Assembly: GCA_944327285.1 (NCBI GenBank)
Contig: CALVHG010000020.1
Span: 1 to 41,355 of the forward strand
Source of the DNA: an uncultured Desulfovibrio sp.
GTDB taxonomy: Bacteria > Desulfobacterota > Desulfovibrionia > Desulfovibrionales > Desulfovibrionaceae
Reading direction: 5' to 3'
Length of the DNA stretch: 41,355 nucleotides
Shown here: positions 17,089-25,785 of the stretch, piece by piece
Numbering within the stretch: the stretch's first letter is position 1
Layout: every line of letters starts with the position of its first letter
The notes under the pieces: generated by a model
The model's database searches: none
Told to the model about the DNA's origin: nothing
What the model saw: only the letters and a program-made list of their open reading frames with translations
Program-made: the position numbers and the translations under genes

Positions 17089-17119
17089 GGGCAGACCGGA
17101 CAGGGGGGCCGGTCTGCCC
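17089..17119 (-). terminator. Hairpin downstream of the DUF1848 gene
   Basis: GGGCAGACCGG, 9-nt loop, CCGGTCTGCCC is a perfect 11-bp stem. No U-tract follows on the minus strand, so termination would be weak or factor-dependent. Confidence 0.45.
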
Positions 17120-17138
17120 TTGCTGGAAGGCCGGGCGG

Positions 17139-18152
17139 TTACAGGTGTTCGCTGTCCGCCTGCACCGTCCGCATGCGGGACAGTACGGCATTCCGGGACT
17201 GGTTGGCATAGCAGTAGGCACAGAAATGCATGCAGGTATTGTAGGTTCCGATATCCTTGCTGGGGGCGCAGCCACAGTGTTTCCGTTGCCCGCTGTCCTT
17301 GGTACTTCCAATCTGTGCGGAAGGGGCTTTCAGTGGGACGAGGGAACCCTGTTCCCTGCCGCGGGCAGCCCTGCCGCAGGCTTTTTGGAATGTCGCGCAG
17401 TCAGGACAAAGACGTAGCAGCAGTTCTGGATCTATACATTTATTATGTCCGATGCCAAGAGACTGTAAATCTATGGATTCCGCACAGGTCGCAAGGTGCA
17501 GACGGGAAGGCAGAGCGCGTTCCATCTCGACAATACCCCTGGCCAGTTGTTGCATTTCTTCTTCAGACGGGGCGCGCAGCCTGGCATCCAGTTTGCCGAG
17601 TTCGCGTTTGGCTTTAGCGTACCAGTCCACAAAGCTGAAAACAAGTTTTTCGGTATATGGGGCAAGTTCCTTGCCGATGGCGTAAAGCCGATCCAGCGTA
17701 TTTTCCAGCGTCAGCGGGCCGCCCAGTATGATGGGATCGAACCGCCAGATAACACGATGTTTTCCGATCTGATCGGAAAGGCGCTTGAATAGATCAAGGC
17801 GCTGCCGCAAGCGTGGCAGCCCCGGTTCCAGTGCCATTTCCTCATAGTCATTCAGTGTATATTGAAAATAGAACTGGTAGTTTCGTGAGGCAATCTCGGC
17901 AAGATGGGGCAGGAGGGCTGCGGGGTTTTTGCTCCAGAAGACAAATACCCGGCTACGCTCAAAGGAAACATACTGTTGTTGCCGCGCGTTGAAAGGATTT
18001 GTCCACAGGCAGTAGCCGGCACGCAGTCGGTTCATGAACCATTCGGCATGAAAGGCCGGAATATCCGTGGCTCTGCTGGCGGAGATGACAAGAGGCGCTA
18101 TGGCTTTTTGTCGACCTTGCGACGTTTCGACGTCAGTTTCAGACCTTTTCAT
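17139..18152 (-). CDS. DUF1848 Fe-S protein
   Basis: The 337-residue protein begins its core with ISASRATDIPAFHAEWFMNR and continues WTNPFNARQQQYVS, FWSKNPAALLPHL, QFYFQYTLNDYE and WRFDPIILG. These are hallmarks of DUF1848, a TIM-barrel family related to radical-SAM/spore photoproduct lyase folds. The C-terminus has a Cys cluster HCGCAPSKDIGTYNTC-MHFCAYCYAN that probably binds an Fe-S cluster. The substrate is unknown for the family. A stand-alone gene with AAGGGAA upstream of the start. Confidence 0.85.
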   Translation of the reverse strand: MKRSETDVETSQGRQKAIAPLVISASRATDIPAFHAEWFMNRLRAGYCLWTNPFNARQQQYVSFERSRVFVFWSKNPAALLPHLAEIASRNYQFYFQYTLNDYEEMALEPGLPRLRQRLDLFKRLSDQIGKHRVIWRFDPIILGGPLTLENTLDRLYAIGKELAPYTEKLVFSFVDWYAKAKRELGKLDARLRAPSEEEMQQLARGIVEMERALPSRLHLATCAESIDLQSLGIGHNKCIDPELLLRLCPDCATFQKACGRAARGREQGSLVPLKAPSAQIGSTKDSGQRKHCGCAPSKDIGTYNTCMHFCAYCYANQSRNAVLSRMRTVQADSEHL

Positions 18153-18233
18153 GCTTAGTTCCCTTAGCGCTGAAGATAGTGGATGACAGGTTCCGCGTTA
18201 ATTTTTTTGTAGGAAGTTCCTGTATTGTAATCA

Positions 18234-19142
18234 TCATATATGTATGCAATTTTTTTTCATTAATGGCCTTGTAAATGCGCAATGTTTGACACAGAAAGTG
18301 CATATGTAGTGCGGGATATCCATTAGATACGTGGATATGTGTTCTTGTGTGTCTGTTATGCTTGGGAAATTTCCCGTGTCAAGCAGGTCGGTAAAATTTT
18401 TCCCAAGATAACTTTCCCCTAGCAAAAATTTTTTATTATAAAAATGGTAGTGATGCACTTCAGCAATCATATTGCAGATAGCCTCTGCTTTATTTATGTC
18501 GTCTATTGATGCCCCGCGCTTTGAAAGGATAAGCAGCAGGGGAGATGACAGCTTATTGCTAGGTAGATTTATGATGAAATTTTTTATCGATTCCCAAGGA
18601 ATATCTGAGATAGATTTGGGGAATATTATAATATTGTAATATGGTAACATGTCATATGGCGTCGTTTCGTTTATATCTTTGCAGGTGAAGTATGTTGTTA
18701 TGTTTGGGAATGTATATTCTTGTGTGCTTTTCCAATCAGTAATATCTATTCCATGGTACGATATGTTCAAAAGTTTTGAGTGTGGAGAATAGGCATAGTT
18801 GAGGCCTACAAGATCTAGCATAGCGCCGCAACCTATGGAAAGAACGGATATGTTTTTTGTAAAAGATGTAAGAAATTTTAATGCGTCACGATAGATTTGT
18901 CTGTATTCGACACAGTATGGAAGCGCATATTTCAGCAAATAAAATGCGCGGTGGATCTCGTGAGAGTAATCAGGATTCCAGCTGTCTGAAAAGGCGTTTT
19001 GTATGAAGCAGCGTTCCTCTTGCGACATCTTTTCAACAGCAAATTTAAACAGAGAAAATTTGTTTTCCAGAATATATTGCAGGAATTCCTCCAAATAGGG
19101 AGAGGAAATGCATAAAGGGAGGGGATCCTGAGTGTTTTTCAT
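18234..19142 (-). CDS. AT-rich putative SAM-dependent methyltransferase-like protein
   Basis: The 302-residue protein contains ISVLSIGCGAMLDLVGLNYA (about 98-117), resembling methyltransferase motif I, then ISYHGIDITDW like motif II. No residue set for a particular substrate class is seen, and Cys-rich CTFCVKHCAF lies near the end. The start at 19142 has AAGGAG six bases upstream. Codon use is strongly AT-rich, unlike all neighbours, so recent transfer is likely. Function beyond a Rossmann-like fold is a guess. Confidence 0.65.
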   Translation of the reverse strand: MKNTQDPLPLCISSPYLEEFLQYILENKFSLFKFAVEKMSQEERCFIQNAFSDSWNPDYSHEIHRAFYLLKYALPYCVEYRQIYRDALKFLTSFTKNISVLSIGCGAMLDLVGLNYAYSPHSKLLNISYHGIDITDWKSTQEYTFPNITTYFTCKDINETTPYDMLPYYNIIIFPKSISDIPWESIKNFIINLPSNKLSSPLLLILSKRGASIDDINKAEAICNMIAEVHHYHFYNKKFLLGESYLGKNFTDLLDTGNFPSITDTQEHISTYLMDIPHYICTFCVKHCAFTRPLMKKNCIHI

Positions 19143-19793
19143 CGTTTTCTCCTTGTAGATTAGCTGGTTGGAGGATATTTGTTACCGTGCCGTGCGGGGA
19201 ATAAAATGTTCTCATGGTATATTTTGTTATCTATAATTATATAGTTTTTCAAATATGTCCACCATTCTTGCCTCTTCTCGTAAGGTTTCCCGTGTTGTGC
19301 AGGGATGACGAGACTTCCGGCTCTGGTTCATCCTGTGTGGCATTTGTAAATTTTTTAAAGCTTTTGCTATATTATAGCAGAAAGCTTGCATGTCCTTGGA
19401 CAGCCAAGAAGCGGTTCTGTCCCCTGAAAAAAATTTTTTCCGATGCCCGCGATTCCTCGCTCTGTCTCCGGCGCTGTTCCTGCATGGCCGCAAAGATTGC
19501 CGTTGATTCCTGAATCTCTCCGACTTCCGGCCCGTTGCGAAAAATATCGTCGTATGAGGCACTCCGTCTTTTATCATTGCGCGCTGGGCGAGCATTTTCA
19601 GTTATACGGCCTGTCGTTTCGCCCAAAAAACGCGGTTTTTCCGCCCGCTTTTGGACGGACGACGGGGAAGAAAACCTTTTTGCTTGCGGCAAAAAGTGTT
19701 TTCTTCCCCTCAGACTCCCCCATCTTCCCCAAAACCCGCCGCATGGGCGGCGCATGGGGTAATGGTCTGATTGGCTGTAGTTTTAAATTGTGA
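19143..19793. other. Gene-poor region with decayed repeats
   Basis: The first part is AT-rich. From about 19594 to 19750 there is a fragment of repeat A (ACGGCCTGTCGTTTCG, then AAAAAACGCGGTTTTTCCGC) fused to a GGGGAAGAAAA/TTTTCTTCCCC module. Between about 19380 and 19580 the minus strand reads EVGEIQESTAIFAAMQEQRR, which looks protein-like and may be a relic of a lost gene; no intact start and end support it. Confidence 0.4.
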
Positions 19794-19830
19794 TAGAGCG
19801 TTTTGCCTTTTTCAAGGGGAAAACGCTTTA
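19794..19830. mobile_element. TIR-only miniature of repeat A
   Basis: TA, then GAGCGTTTTGCC, about 10 bp, GGGAAAACGCTT, then TA: both terminal repeats with the 110-bp interior missing. The right TA forms the TAA stop of the 19828-20511 gene. As RNA it makes a hairpin that may serve as its terminator. Confidence 0.65.
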
Positions 19831-20511
19831 AAAAAACATTCCAAAAAATGAAAATACCATGCTCACTAAAGGTTGCAGCAAAGACCCCCAGAACAAATCA
19901 AACAGTGTCCCAAAAAGATGAATCGTCAGATTTGACAATGTATAAAGAGGATGCGCAATAATACTTACAATTGTTCCGAATGTTCCGCAAAATAATGCCA
20001 GGAAGAATCCGAGCGCCAGCTGATAGATTACCCAGAGAAAGTATAGGGCTCCTATATCGGAAGCGCCCATGTCGCTCATATCGCTGTAATTTCCAATGGC
20101 GGAAAAGAATTTGTCCGGGATTGATATGATATATGCAAGGTTATACAAAAAATTTGAAACGCCATCTAGTTTAAAAAACAGCAGATATGGAAATTCTGCT
20201 TCGCCTCTGGAATTCCTTGCAAAAAGAGCATACGATATATAGTCATTGGCAAAGTCTACAGCGCCGCTGCGAATGATGCCCGCATCGACCTCTTCTCTCT
20301 TTGGTCGTTGATTCCCCTTGAAAAGCTGACTTATTGATGTTTCTTTCTGTATCGTTGCAAAGAGTGCATCGGCCTCTATAACATCAACGTATACAGGATA
20401 ATTTTTTGCCTTTGGAAACATTTCCACCTGCACAAACATGCCAGAAGCGGCCATTGCCCCCGCAGGGGAGAACAACAACAGGAACAGAACAAGCCTCATT
20501 AATCCTTTCAT
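19828..20511 (-). CDS. Secreted/membrane protein of unknown function
   Basis: The 227-residue protein has a signal peptide (MKGLMRLVLFLLLFSPAGAMA, cleavage near 22), a periplasmic domain of about 120 residues, and two or three hydrophobic C-terminal segments (about 158-190 and 200-227). A small SD repeat (NYSDMSDMGASDIG, about 142-155) lies just before the first one. AGGAGG is placed five bases before the start, and a repeat-A end lies directly upstream of that site (20530). The stop is formed by the TA of a miniature repeat. No family recognised. Confidence 0.7.
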   Translation of the reverse strand: MKGLMRLVLFLLLFSPAGAMAASGMFVQVEMFPKAKNYPVYVDVIEADALFATIQKETSISQLFKGNQRPKREEVDAGIIRSGAVDFANDYISYALFARNSRGEAEFPYLLFFKLDGVSNFLYNLAYIISIPDKFFSAIGNYSDMSDMGASDIGALYFLWVIYQLALGFFLALFCGTFGTIVSIIAHPLYTLSNLTIHLFGTLFDLFWGSLLQPLVSMVFSFFGMFF

Positions 20512-20527
20512 AATTCCTCCTGCCGAT

Positions 20528-20771
20528 TAGAGTGTTTGCAGTTTGAAGCGCGTCTCGTTTCAAACCATCCGCCCTGTCATTTCGGAAAAAGCGCGCTGGG
20601 GAAGGGATGGGGGGCCTGGGGGGAAGGACTACAAGAACGCCTTTCCTTCGGAAAGGCTGGGACCTCTCGCGCGAGCAGCGACCGGATGGCGGCCGCGGGC
20701 CGTGTCCGCCAGGCGACAGCCTTACGGGCATCGACAGCAGAGATAAGGGGTTTCCCTTCCCCCCAGTAACG
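20528..20771. repeat. Composite repeat: half of repeat A joined to G-rich module B
   Basis: TA-GAGTGTTTGCAG through CATTTCGGAAAAAGCGCG (20528-20594) is the left half of repeat A. It continues into module B (GGGAAGGATGGGGGGCCTGGG, GGGAAGG, then GGGCATCGACAGCAGAGATA, ending CCTTCCCCCC). Module B recurs at 24430, 27205 and, inverted, 29553. It separates the 20511 and 20784 genes. Confidence 0.75.
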
Positions 20772-20783
20772 CATGAAAGGCGA

Positions 20784-22262
20784 TCATATCGGCGACGCGA
20801 GGAGGCGCTGATACTCCGTTTCGAGATAGGCGTCGAGTTTTCCGGCGTCGATATGTCCGCATTTCAGGAGCTGCCGCATCTCCTTGTATGCCAGAAGGCC
20901 GAAGCGCACCCAGGCAATCAGATTGGTGTGGAGCAGGTATGTGACGAGGTTGCCATTGGAACGCAGCGCGGCGTCGCCCGCATCCATCAGGCACAGCACC
21001 CCGTGGGCGACAAAAAGCATGCGTTGCAGCTCCGGGGTCATTCTGAGGGCCGTCTGCAGCTCCAGTTTTTCATGGTTGACGAAATGGCGCTTTACCATGT
21101 GCATGACCCGCACCATCAGTTCCACTAACAGCACGGGCACGGCAAGCGCCATGCCGTGGCGGAAGTCGTAGCCCTGTTCGAAAACTTTGGTGCAGATGGT
21201 GGCGAAGTCCTGTCGGTGTTGTCCGAATTGCCCGACGTTGACGAATTGCAGCAGATTAAAGAAGGGAATGGGGATGCCGGAGCCCCGCGCGGAAGCGCCC
21301 GAAGAACCGGCGACATCCGAGAAGAGATGCCCCACCCAGTTGACGAAACCGGCAAATATCTTGCTTGCCGCCGTCCCGCCGCACAGCTCGCCCGCGGCGT
21401 CGACAGAGAACAGGCTGCCGCCGGAGGCAAAATAGGCCTTGCCGGTGAACTGCGTCAGAATGGCGGTGAACAGGCCCAGAAGATCCGGGGAGTGAGACAG
21501 GCTTTTCAGATGATGGTTGGACGCGCTCATGCGAAAGGCCTGCCCCACATCCACGCTGTGGCGGTGGTCATAGCCGACCTTGAAGGTGCGCTCCAGAAAG
21601 CCGATGGCGCTTTTTGTCGGATCGCTTCCTTCATTGGGCGTCCAGCCGCAGAGTTTGGCGAATCCCTGTACGGCCGTGTCCGCGGCTTTGTCTGACAGGG
21701 CGCCTATGTAGCCTGTGCCGGGGGCCCCTACCAGAAAGATATCCACCAGACCGCCAAGCAGTCCGCTTGTGCCCGCAATCATGTAGTCGAGGGCATCGCA
21801 GCGAGGCTGTTTATAGGTGAATTCGTCTTCCAGCTGTTTGCGCAGAGCCGCGACGCCTTCGCGCGACAGCAGCTGATCAAGGCGTCTTTCGCAGTCTACC
21901 TGATGGCGCGCGGCGTACTCCTTGTGAATGCGCAGCAGCGCGTCGAGATCGTCCGCCTCATCCAGCACCTCAAGGCGTTCGAACTCCGGCCGCCGAACAG
22001 GGGGAAGCGGTCGGCAAGGGGCGGCGAGGCGGTCGGCTTCCGCCGCAAGCTGCGGCAGCGGGGTTTTCGCGGACGACAGCTTTGCAAGAAGTTCGTCCGC
22101 TTCGGCAAGAAGCGCGTCGTTTTCCTGCAAATCTCTGTCGAGCCGGTCTCCCCCGCGCCGGAGTCTGTTCAGTGCCTGCGCGGCCTTGTCCAGCACCTGC
22201 TTTCCTTTCTGGAGACGATGGTGATGGATGAAGGCCAGCTTTTCAAATGGAGAATTGGCCAT
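20784..22262 (-). CDS. Conserved-looking protein with coiled coil and His clusters, function unknown
   Basis: The 492-residue protein has an N-terminal coiled coil (about 14-80), glycine-rich hydrophobic stretches (about 160-190) and two related His motifs, VGYDHRHSVDVGQA (229-242) and QGYDFRHGMALAVP (363-376), which suggest an internal duplication. NHHLKSLSHSPDLLGLF and FVNWVGHLFSDVAGSSG look like a conserved core. A membrane-facing helix VPVLLVELMVRVMHMV follows. It starts 6 bp after the stop of the PH/TerB-like gene, so the two form one operon. The His/Asp clusters could bind metal. I do not recognise a named family. Confidence 0.7.
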   Translation of the reverse strand: MANSPFEKLAFIHHHRLQKGKQVLDKAAQALNRLRRGGDRLDRDLQENDALLAEADELLAKLSSAKTPLPQLAAEADRLAAPCRPLPPVRRPEFERLEVLDEADDLDALLRIHKEYAARHQVDCERRLDQLLSREGVAALRKQLEDEFTYKQPRCDALDYMIAGTSGLLGGLVDIFLVGAPGTGYIGALSDKAADTAVQGFAKLCGWTPNEGSDPTKSAIGFLERTFKVGYDHRHSVDVGQAFRMSASNHHLKSLSHSPDLLGLFTAILTQFTGKAYFASGGSLFSVDAAGELCGGTAASKIFAGFVNWVGHLFSDVAGSSGASARGSGIPIPFFNLLQFVNVGQFGQHRQDFATICTKVFEQGYDFRHGMALAVPVLLVELMVRVMHMVKRHFVNHEKLELQTALRMTPELQRMLFVAHGVLCLMDAGDAALRSNGNLVTYLLHTNLIAWVRFGLLAYKEMRQLLKCGHIDAGKLDAYLETEYQRLLASPI

Positions 22263-22268
22263 GGCGTT

Positions 22269-23960
22269 TTACTTGCGGAAGAAGTTGCCCAGGTTTTGCA
22301 GTCCCTGGCGGGCCAGAGAGGCGGCTGAAAAATAGTCCAGCCGCTTCAGCACGTCGGCGAGATACGCGGCGTCGTCGCGCGAGAGATCGTTGCGCAGCGC
22401 GTAGATTTCGCCGTTTTCCTTGCTTTCCGGATCGGTTCTCTTTTCGTAGAACGCCAGCACGCCCTCGTAGAACTCCTGCGTGGTCGGGGTGTTGGTGATG
22501 GCCTTGAGACGTTCCACGTCGAGTCGGTGCGGCAGGCCCTGACGCAGCGCCGTAAGTTCCGCATAACGGCTTTCCTGAGACAGACACGCGCCGCCGCCGC
22601 TCATGACGCGCAGCCGGGCTATCAGCGCCCGCAGGCGGGCCTGCTGTTCTTCTATGAGCGCGGTGCGCTCCTCGCTTTTTGCGATTTCTTCGGCAAGCTG
22701 CGTCGTAAAATAGTTGATGTCCTGCATCAGCATGTTGATGCTTTTTTGCAGATGCTTGTTGACCGCAAGCAGCAGGGCTTCCTTGCGCTTGCGCTTGTCA
22801 ATTTCGTTCTGGCCGGTCAGGTGCTCGACGCCCTTCTTGGCGCCGAGGCCGAGCAGGATGACGGCCCCTATGCCGGTCACCATGCTCGACAGCCCGAACA
22901 ATCCGCCGAGCCCCAGCGTGGCCAGCCCCGACGTAATGCCCGCGGCGCTCAGGCCGATGACGGAGCCGGAGAAATACAGGGCCGCCAGCGGAACCCCGAC
23001 GGCCGCCGCCCCCTTGGCGATGTTGCGGAAGCCCGCTTCGAGGGCCGAGTCGTCCGTATCGTCGTCAAATATCTTGCGGTCGTTGTCGATAGCCTGTTTG
23101 AACAGGCCCATCTGTTCGTCGGAGATATGGCACAGTCTGGCGAATTCCCTGATAAACGGGACGTTCTGATAGTCGGCGTCGTCTTTGACCTGCATCTGAA
23201 TATAGATGAGGTCCTTCATCAGCGAGAACTGAATTTCCTGTCTCGCCAGATCGTCCAGCGGGGCGCACATCTCGGCGACGAGCTGCTCCGTGGGCTCGGT
23301 CTGGCTCTGGTAACACAGCAGGGCAAAGCGCTCTTCGGCGGGCATTTCAAGGCGGGCGATCAGAGAATAGAGCTGGCTGAACTCCTGTTCGTCAATCTGG
23401 CCGTCGTCGTCCAGCATGGAGTTAACCACGATCTTCAGATAGGTCTTTCTGATCTCGATGGGCATGGCTTCCAGGGAGCGGCGTTCCAGTCTGGGTTCTT
23501 CCTGACTTTCCGCCTGTTCCCGGCTGGCGGCGCTCAGTTCGGTAAGCCACTGCGCCAGGGCCTCATAATTAATGTCCGTGGCGTTTTTGATGTCCCATGA
23601 TTCTCCCGCTGTCGTCGTGATGCGAACATATTTTGAGACAATTTCCTTGCCTTTCTTGTTGACGGAGACATCGCATTTGTATTCGGCGGCCTGGATAGCC
23701 GCAAAATCTACCTGATGGGGATCCTGAAGAAGTTCCTTGTAGAACAGGGTGTCCCGCGTCAGCAGAATCCCGTCGCCGGCGCCTCCCCACAAGGTCGTGT
23801 CAAAGACCAGCAGAACCTGATTGGGCGCGACCTGCTTGCGGGCGATGCCCTCGATGGCGCCGTTTATTTTCTTTTCCGGTATGTTGGGGGCAAGGTAGGC
23901 GCTGCCCGTGAACACATCGCCATAACTTTGAGAAATAATGGAAAAAGTGCTCTTTGACAT
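22269..23960 (-). CDS. PH-like / TerB-like membrane protein with coiled coil
   Basis: The 563-residue protein starts with a bacterial PH-like domain (about 20-145: QVLLVFDTTLWGGAGDGILL, TRDTLFYKEL, VRITTTAGESWDI). A TerB-like helical domain follows (about 170-295: VVNSMLDDDGQIDEQEFSQL, LPHISDEQ-like helix), with the acidic DDDG-x-ID loop seen in metal-binding TerB. A hydrophobic Gly/Ala-rich segment (313-376) probably spans or inserts in the membrane, and a coiled coil (393-455) comes next. It has the same N-terminal domain as the protein at 25786. The start has GGGAG six bases before it. Operator 1 lies upstream at 24076. TerB-like proteins belong to stress/defence networks; its role here is inferred. 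Confidence 0.75.
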   Translation of the reverse strand: MSKSTFSIISQSYGDVFTGSAYLAPNIPEKKINGAIEGIARKQVAPNQVLLVFDTTLWGGAGDGILLTRDTLFYKELLQDPHQVDFAAIQAAEYKCDVSVNKKGKEIVSKYVRITTTAGESWDIKNATDINYEALAQWLTELSAASREQAESQEEPRLERRSLEAMPIEIRKTYLKIVVNSMLDDDGQIDEQEFSQLYSLIARLEMPAEERFALLCYQSQTEPTEQLVAEMCAPLDDLARQEIQFSLMKDLIYIQMQVKDDADYQNVPFIREFARLCHISDEQMGLFKQAIDNDRKIFDDDTDDSALEAGFRNIAKGAAAVGVPLAALYFSGSVIGLSAAGITSGLATLGLGGLFGLSSMVTGIGAVILLGLGAKKGVEHLTGQNEIDKRKRKEALLLAVNKHLQKSINMLMQDINYFTTQLAEEIAKSEERTALIEEQQARLRALIARLRVMSGGGACLSQESRYAELTALRQGLPHRLDVERLKAITNTPTTQEFYEGVLAFYEKRTDPESKENGEIYALRNDLSRDDAAYLADVLKRLDYFSAASLARQGLQNLGNFFRK

Positions 23961-24059
23961 AGTATCTCCCAGATGTTTTGCGACGTTTCCGCTCCCGGCG
24001 CGGGGAAGGGCCGCTGTCTGTCTCCCCCGCGCGTTTCCGGGAGGGGGAATATGTCTGTG

Positions 24060-24092
24060 ATTTTTGAGCGGGAGAGTTCCGTCTTATGGAAT
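24060..24092 (-). promoter_or_regulatory. Regulon operator 1 with -10, upstream of the PH/TerB-like operon
   Basis: On the minus strand ATTCCATAAGACGGAAC (24092-24076), then 10 bp, then AAAAAT (24065-24060) as a -10. About 100 bp before the start at 23960. Confidence 0.65.
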
Positions 24093-24214
24093 CCTGACGG
24101 ACTGTTGAGGATTGATATTCAAATTGGGGCGCAGGAGGCGCATATGGGGGAACCGCAGGATAAAACCGTAGTAAAAAACAGGGTAATAAGCAAGTATTGG
24201 CATAAAATGCCGGA

Positions 24215-24343
24215 AAATGCGCCGCAAGGACCGCGTCCCAGCGCCGTCCGCCCGAAGCGAGAGGAAGAACCGCGGTTTTTCCGCGAAACGACAGGCCGTA
24301 TGGTTTGAAATGCGCAGCGTTTTGAACTGAAAATGTTTCAGGG
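24215..24343. mobile_element. MITE-like repeat A, degenerate copy
   Basis: The right half is well kept (CCGCGGTTTTTCCGCG, AAACGACAGGCCGTATGGTT, TGAAATGCGCAGCG); the left half is eroded and both TA flanks are lost. Confidence 0.65.
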
Positions 24344-24344
24344 C

Positions 24345-24626
24345 GTAGCGATGGTAATTTTTTCTATTTATTTTAGCTAAATATAAAATACAGATTACAC
24401 ATGGCCCTTGAAATGTACTTGCCACAAGGCCTGTGTTTTCTCTGAAAAAGCGCGTTGGGGGAAGGATGGGGGGCCTGGGGGGAAGGAAACAGCCCTTGCG
24501 CGCTAGCCAAGGGGGTTTCCTTCCCCCCAGTAACACAGCCAGCCGCAAGGGCCGTGCCCGTTAGGCGACAGCCTTACGGGCATCGACAGCAGAGATAAGG
24601 GGATTTCCTTCCCCCCGGAAATAAAC
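24345..24626. repeat. Composite repeat with AT-rich spacer and G-rich module B
   Basis: An AT-rich stretch (ATTTATTTTAGCTAAATATA) leads into a repeat-A-like piece (CAAGGCCTGTGTTTTCTC, GAAAAAGCGCG) and module B. Module B contains the inverted pair GGGGGGAAGGAAA/TTTCCTTCCCCCC. The whole of 24215-24626 is paralleled by 26965-27368. Confidence 0.75.
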
Positions 24627-24643
24627 TGCGGATGGAGCGCGTT

Positions 24644-24934
24644 CTAGAACCAGAAGCGGATCTGGCCCGGATGCGTGCGGGCCAGTTGCAGGCATTCCGC
24701 CGTGGAGAGCTCGTTGCCTCTGTCCATTCTGACGGTCAGGGTCGCGTCGGGCTGAAGGCCGGCGGCGACGGTCAGCAGTTCGGTAACCGTGTAGCGGCGA
24801 TGGCGCATGTCTACGATAAGGGAGCCCCCGGCCTGGGCAATCTGGCGCAGTTCGCTTACGCTTTTTTCGCCCGCCATGCAGGGGGCGGCACACAGCAGGA
24901 CGGCGAGGCCGGCGCAAAACAGGGTCTTTTTCAT
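24644..24934 (-). CDS. Small exported protein, unknown
   Basis: The 96-residue protein has a signal peptide (MKKTLFCAGLAVLLCAAPCMA) and a mature part of about 75 residues (VSELRQIAQAGGSLIVDMRH, then YTVTELLTVAAGLQPDATLT and ECLQLARTHPGQIRFWF). It resembles small helical-repeat periplasmic proteins. AGGAG lies six bases before 24934, a better start than the in-frame ATG 15 bases upstream. It stands alone on the minus strand between two operons of the regulon, without its own copy of the operator. Confidence 0.7.
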   Translation of the reverse strand: MKKTLFCAGLAVLLCAAPCMAGEKSVSELRQIAQAGGSLIVDMRHRRYTVTELLTVAAGLQPDATLTVRMDRGNELSTAECLQLARTHPGQIRFWF

Positions 24935-25314
24935 GCGGGCTCCTTTCAAATGGGTGAAGTTCCCTCATGGTAGCGCAGGAAGGGGAAAAAGGACAGTCCG
25001 GCGAGCCCCCTTTCCGGCGGATTTCCCCCTGCCGAGCGGAGAAACCGCGCTTCGGCCTCCTGACGCGCGAGCGGGGCGGGCAATTTCCTTTATACAGAAA
25101 ATCAATTGACGATATGCAATGCCGCGCTTTGCCGCCTGCCGGGCAGAGCGTCAGCCGGGGAACGCGCCTCTTGCGGAGACATGCCGCAAGGGGCGCGCGT
25201 TGTTTGGGGGCGGACGTTTTCCGGCCGTTTCCAGCGGGGCGCGGCGTTGTTTCCCCGGTCTTTGTTTTTCTGCCCGGAGCGTCGCCGGGCCCGCGCTGAA
25301 AAATAAAAAAGGGG
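24935..25314. other. GC-rich intergenic region
   Basis: I see no gene, repeat or clear promoter here, apart from the ribosome site of the minus-strand gene at its left end and an A-rich run (25300-25312) directly before operator 2. Confidence 0.4.
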
Positions 25315-25348
25315 GATTCCATCTTATGGAATCGCGCGCGCTTACAAC
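25315..25348 (+). promoter_or_regulatory. Regulon operator 2 with -10, upstream of the 25433 operon
   Basis: GATTCCAT-CTT-ATGGAATC (25315-25333) is a perfect palindrome. Ten bases after GGAAT comes TACAAC (25343-25348), a weak -10. Confidence 0.7.
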
Positions 25349-25432
25349 GGCAGCAGAACGAGAGCCGTTTCGACGGCGAGGCGCGGGGTTTGCCGCGCCG
25401 TTTTGAAGGTGCGCATAAAAAGGAATGTTGTC

Positions 25433-25756
25433 GTGAACATCAGAGAACTGATTGCAAAGAATTTCCTGGTGGCGATTGCGACGGTAGTCATCATGCTGCT
25501 GCTGATCCGCGGGGGAGCTGGGGACCGCCCCTTTATGGTTAATGTTCTCGCCTTTATAGCGGGAACCGCTCTGGGCTTCATAGGCGGCGTGCTCTCTCAC
25601 AGGTTGGGGAGAGCTTTACCCTTTCTGTATAGCGGCATCGCGTCGAGGCTTAATCTTCAGAATTCGGAATGGTTCTGGCAGCTGGGGCCGGCGCTGATCG
25701 GCATTTTACTCGGCGGCTGTCTGGGCGGGGGCATCATTATTAAGGCGTTTCAATAG
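25433..25756 (+). CDS. Small two-helix membrane protein
   Basis: Read from GTG 25433 (AAGGA upstream) the 107-residue protein has hydrophobic helices at about 10-25, 33-53 and 83-103 (FLVAIATVVIMLLLI; VLAFIAGTALGFIGGVLS; LIGILLGGCLGGGIIIKAF). No family recognised. It is followed after 29 bp by the PH-like protein and shares its operator-controlled promoter, so it may anchor that protein at the membrane. Other starts upstream (TTG 25403) are possible. Confidence 0.6.
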   Translation: MNIRELIAKNFLVAIATVVIMLLLIRGGAGDRPFMVNVLAFIAGTALGFIGGVLSHRLGRALPFLYSGIASRLNLQNSEWFWQLGPALIGILLGGCLGGGIIIKAFQ

Positions 25757-25785
25757 CCGGCTGAAAAAGACTGGAGAAGAATGCT

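Larger units (their letters stand above)
16554..17138. other. Intergenic region with a decayed repeat A and a hairpin
   Basis: No gene is supported here. It contains a degenerate repeat A (16756-16898) and a hairpin at 17089-17119 that may end the minus-strand DUF1848 transcript. Confidence 0.5.

Noticed and set aside
19372..19580. Protein-like minus-strand stretch EVGEIQESTAIFAAMQEQRR
   Set aside because: It looks like a gene relic but has no ribosome site, no convincing start and ends without a recognisable domain, so it is only mentioned under the gene-poor region.
24561..25322. 253-codon minus-strand open frame
   Set aside because: It overlaps a short gene with a clear signal peptide and ribosome site (24644-24934) in another frame and reads through module B.
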